The position numbers were made by a program, and so were the translations under genes. From positions 1 through 59,009 of the forward strand of contig UQLL01000015.1 in the NCBI GenBank assembly GCA_900541835.1: DNA of 59,009 bases, in the 5' to 3' direction. The notes under the pieces are model-generated. The model did no database searches and was not told where the DNA came from. It saw only the letters and a list, made by a program, of their open reading frames with translations. Of the stretch, positions 58,958 through 59,009 are shown in pieces (within the stretch, counting starts at the first letter, position 1; every line of letters begins with the position of its first letter). The stretch is from an uncultured Porphyromonadaceae bacterium. Lineage in GTDB: Bacteria; Bacteroidota; Bacteroidia; Bacteroidales; Muribaculaceae.

Positions 58958-59009
58958 GGGTGTGTCAAAATTCAAAATTTCGGTCAGATTGTAGGGCTGC
59001 ACCCCGGTG
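58958..59009. repeat. REP-like element, cut by the window end
   Basis: GAGGGTGTGTCAAAATTC, a spacer with CGGTCAGATT, then GTAGGGCTGCACCCCGGTG: the reverse complement of the right half of the unit at 42370-42502, with few differences. Confidence 0.65.

Noticed and set aside
1..59009. CRISPR array, prophage or defence island
   Set aside because: No regularly spaced direct repeats, no cas, capsid, integrase or toxin-antitoxin genes were seen.

Overview
The window is a stretch of GC-rich chromosome from a member of the Bacteroidota, most likely order Bacteroidales. Support: many genes carry the Bacteroidota promoter (TTTG about 20 nt upstream of TAnnTTTG) instead of -35/-10 boxes; there is an ExbB-ExbD-ExbD-TonB cluster, a Na+-pumping NADH dehydrogenase, a long C-terminally extended S16, a DUF4250 protein, an exported peptidase of family M49 and Bacteroidales-type beta-barrel proteins. 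Genus cannot be fixed from the sequence alone. Most of the window is core-genome housekeeping on both strands; the only mobile gene is a broken IS4-family transposase at the left edge.

Layout. 1-1.35 kb: IS4-family transposase split by one in-frame amber codon. 1.35-1.96 kb: gene-free region with a candidate small RNA and two perfect 26-bp palindromes. 1.96-5.2 kb (minus): lpxH-like hydrolase and priA. 5.3-6.6 kb (minus): two outer-membrane beta-barrel proteins. 6.7-11.2 kb (plus): DUF59 Fe-S protein, DEAD-box helicase, esterase, ComEC. 11.3-18.6 kb (minus): glyA and nqrABCDEF. 18.8-22.7 kb (minus): TPR protein, PstS-like lipoprotein, small membrane protein, rpsP. 22.8-25.1 kb (plus): prfA, pyrF and a small membrane protein. 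25.2-27.3 kb (minus): an amgK-like kinase, a free-standing RapZ C-terminal domain and a murU-like nucleotidyltransferase in overlapping order. 27.4-32.5 kb (plus): pgk and exbB-exbD-exbD-tonB. 32.6-35.8 kb: small ORFs, a Crp/Fnr regulator converging on a Fur-family regulator, a YeiH-type membrane protein, DUF4250 and a broken gene. 35.8-40.9 kb (plus): tgt, LptF/G-type permease, acyltransferase, membrane phosphoesterase. 40.9-46 kb: exported C1 peptidase, tRNA-Cys, an HTH-gene remnant, gdhA and an OmpA-family protein. 46.3-53.4 kb (plus): degenerate M23 protein, dxr, rseP, rlmI-type methyltransferase, M49 peptidase, tRNA-Pro. 53.5-59 kb: MscS-type channel (minus), ndk, M23-LysM peptidase and a YidE/AspT-type transporter.

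How the genes fit together. Envelope biology dominates: energy coupling (NQR makes sodium motive force; ExbB/ExbD/TonB uses ion motive force at the outer membrane), lipid A and LPS handling (LpxH, LptF/G-type), peptidoglycan recycling (AmgK/RapZ-CTD/MurU) and remodelling (M23 proteins), isoprenoid synthesis (Dxr) next to site-2 protease RseP, plus several surface barrels.

The most unusual signals are non-coding: a dispersed REP-like palindrome family (one copy lies in frame inside the LptF/G-type gene, and two form a head-to-head REPIN/MITE-like unit), a 26-bp palindrome found three times, an orphan promoter plus terminator that predicts a roughly 90-nt RNA, and three genes whose start codon lies 4-5 nt after the promoter -7 box, which implies leaderless transcripts.
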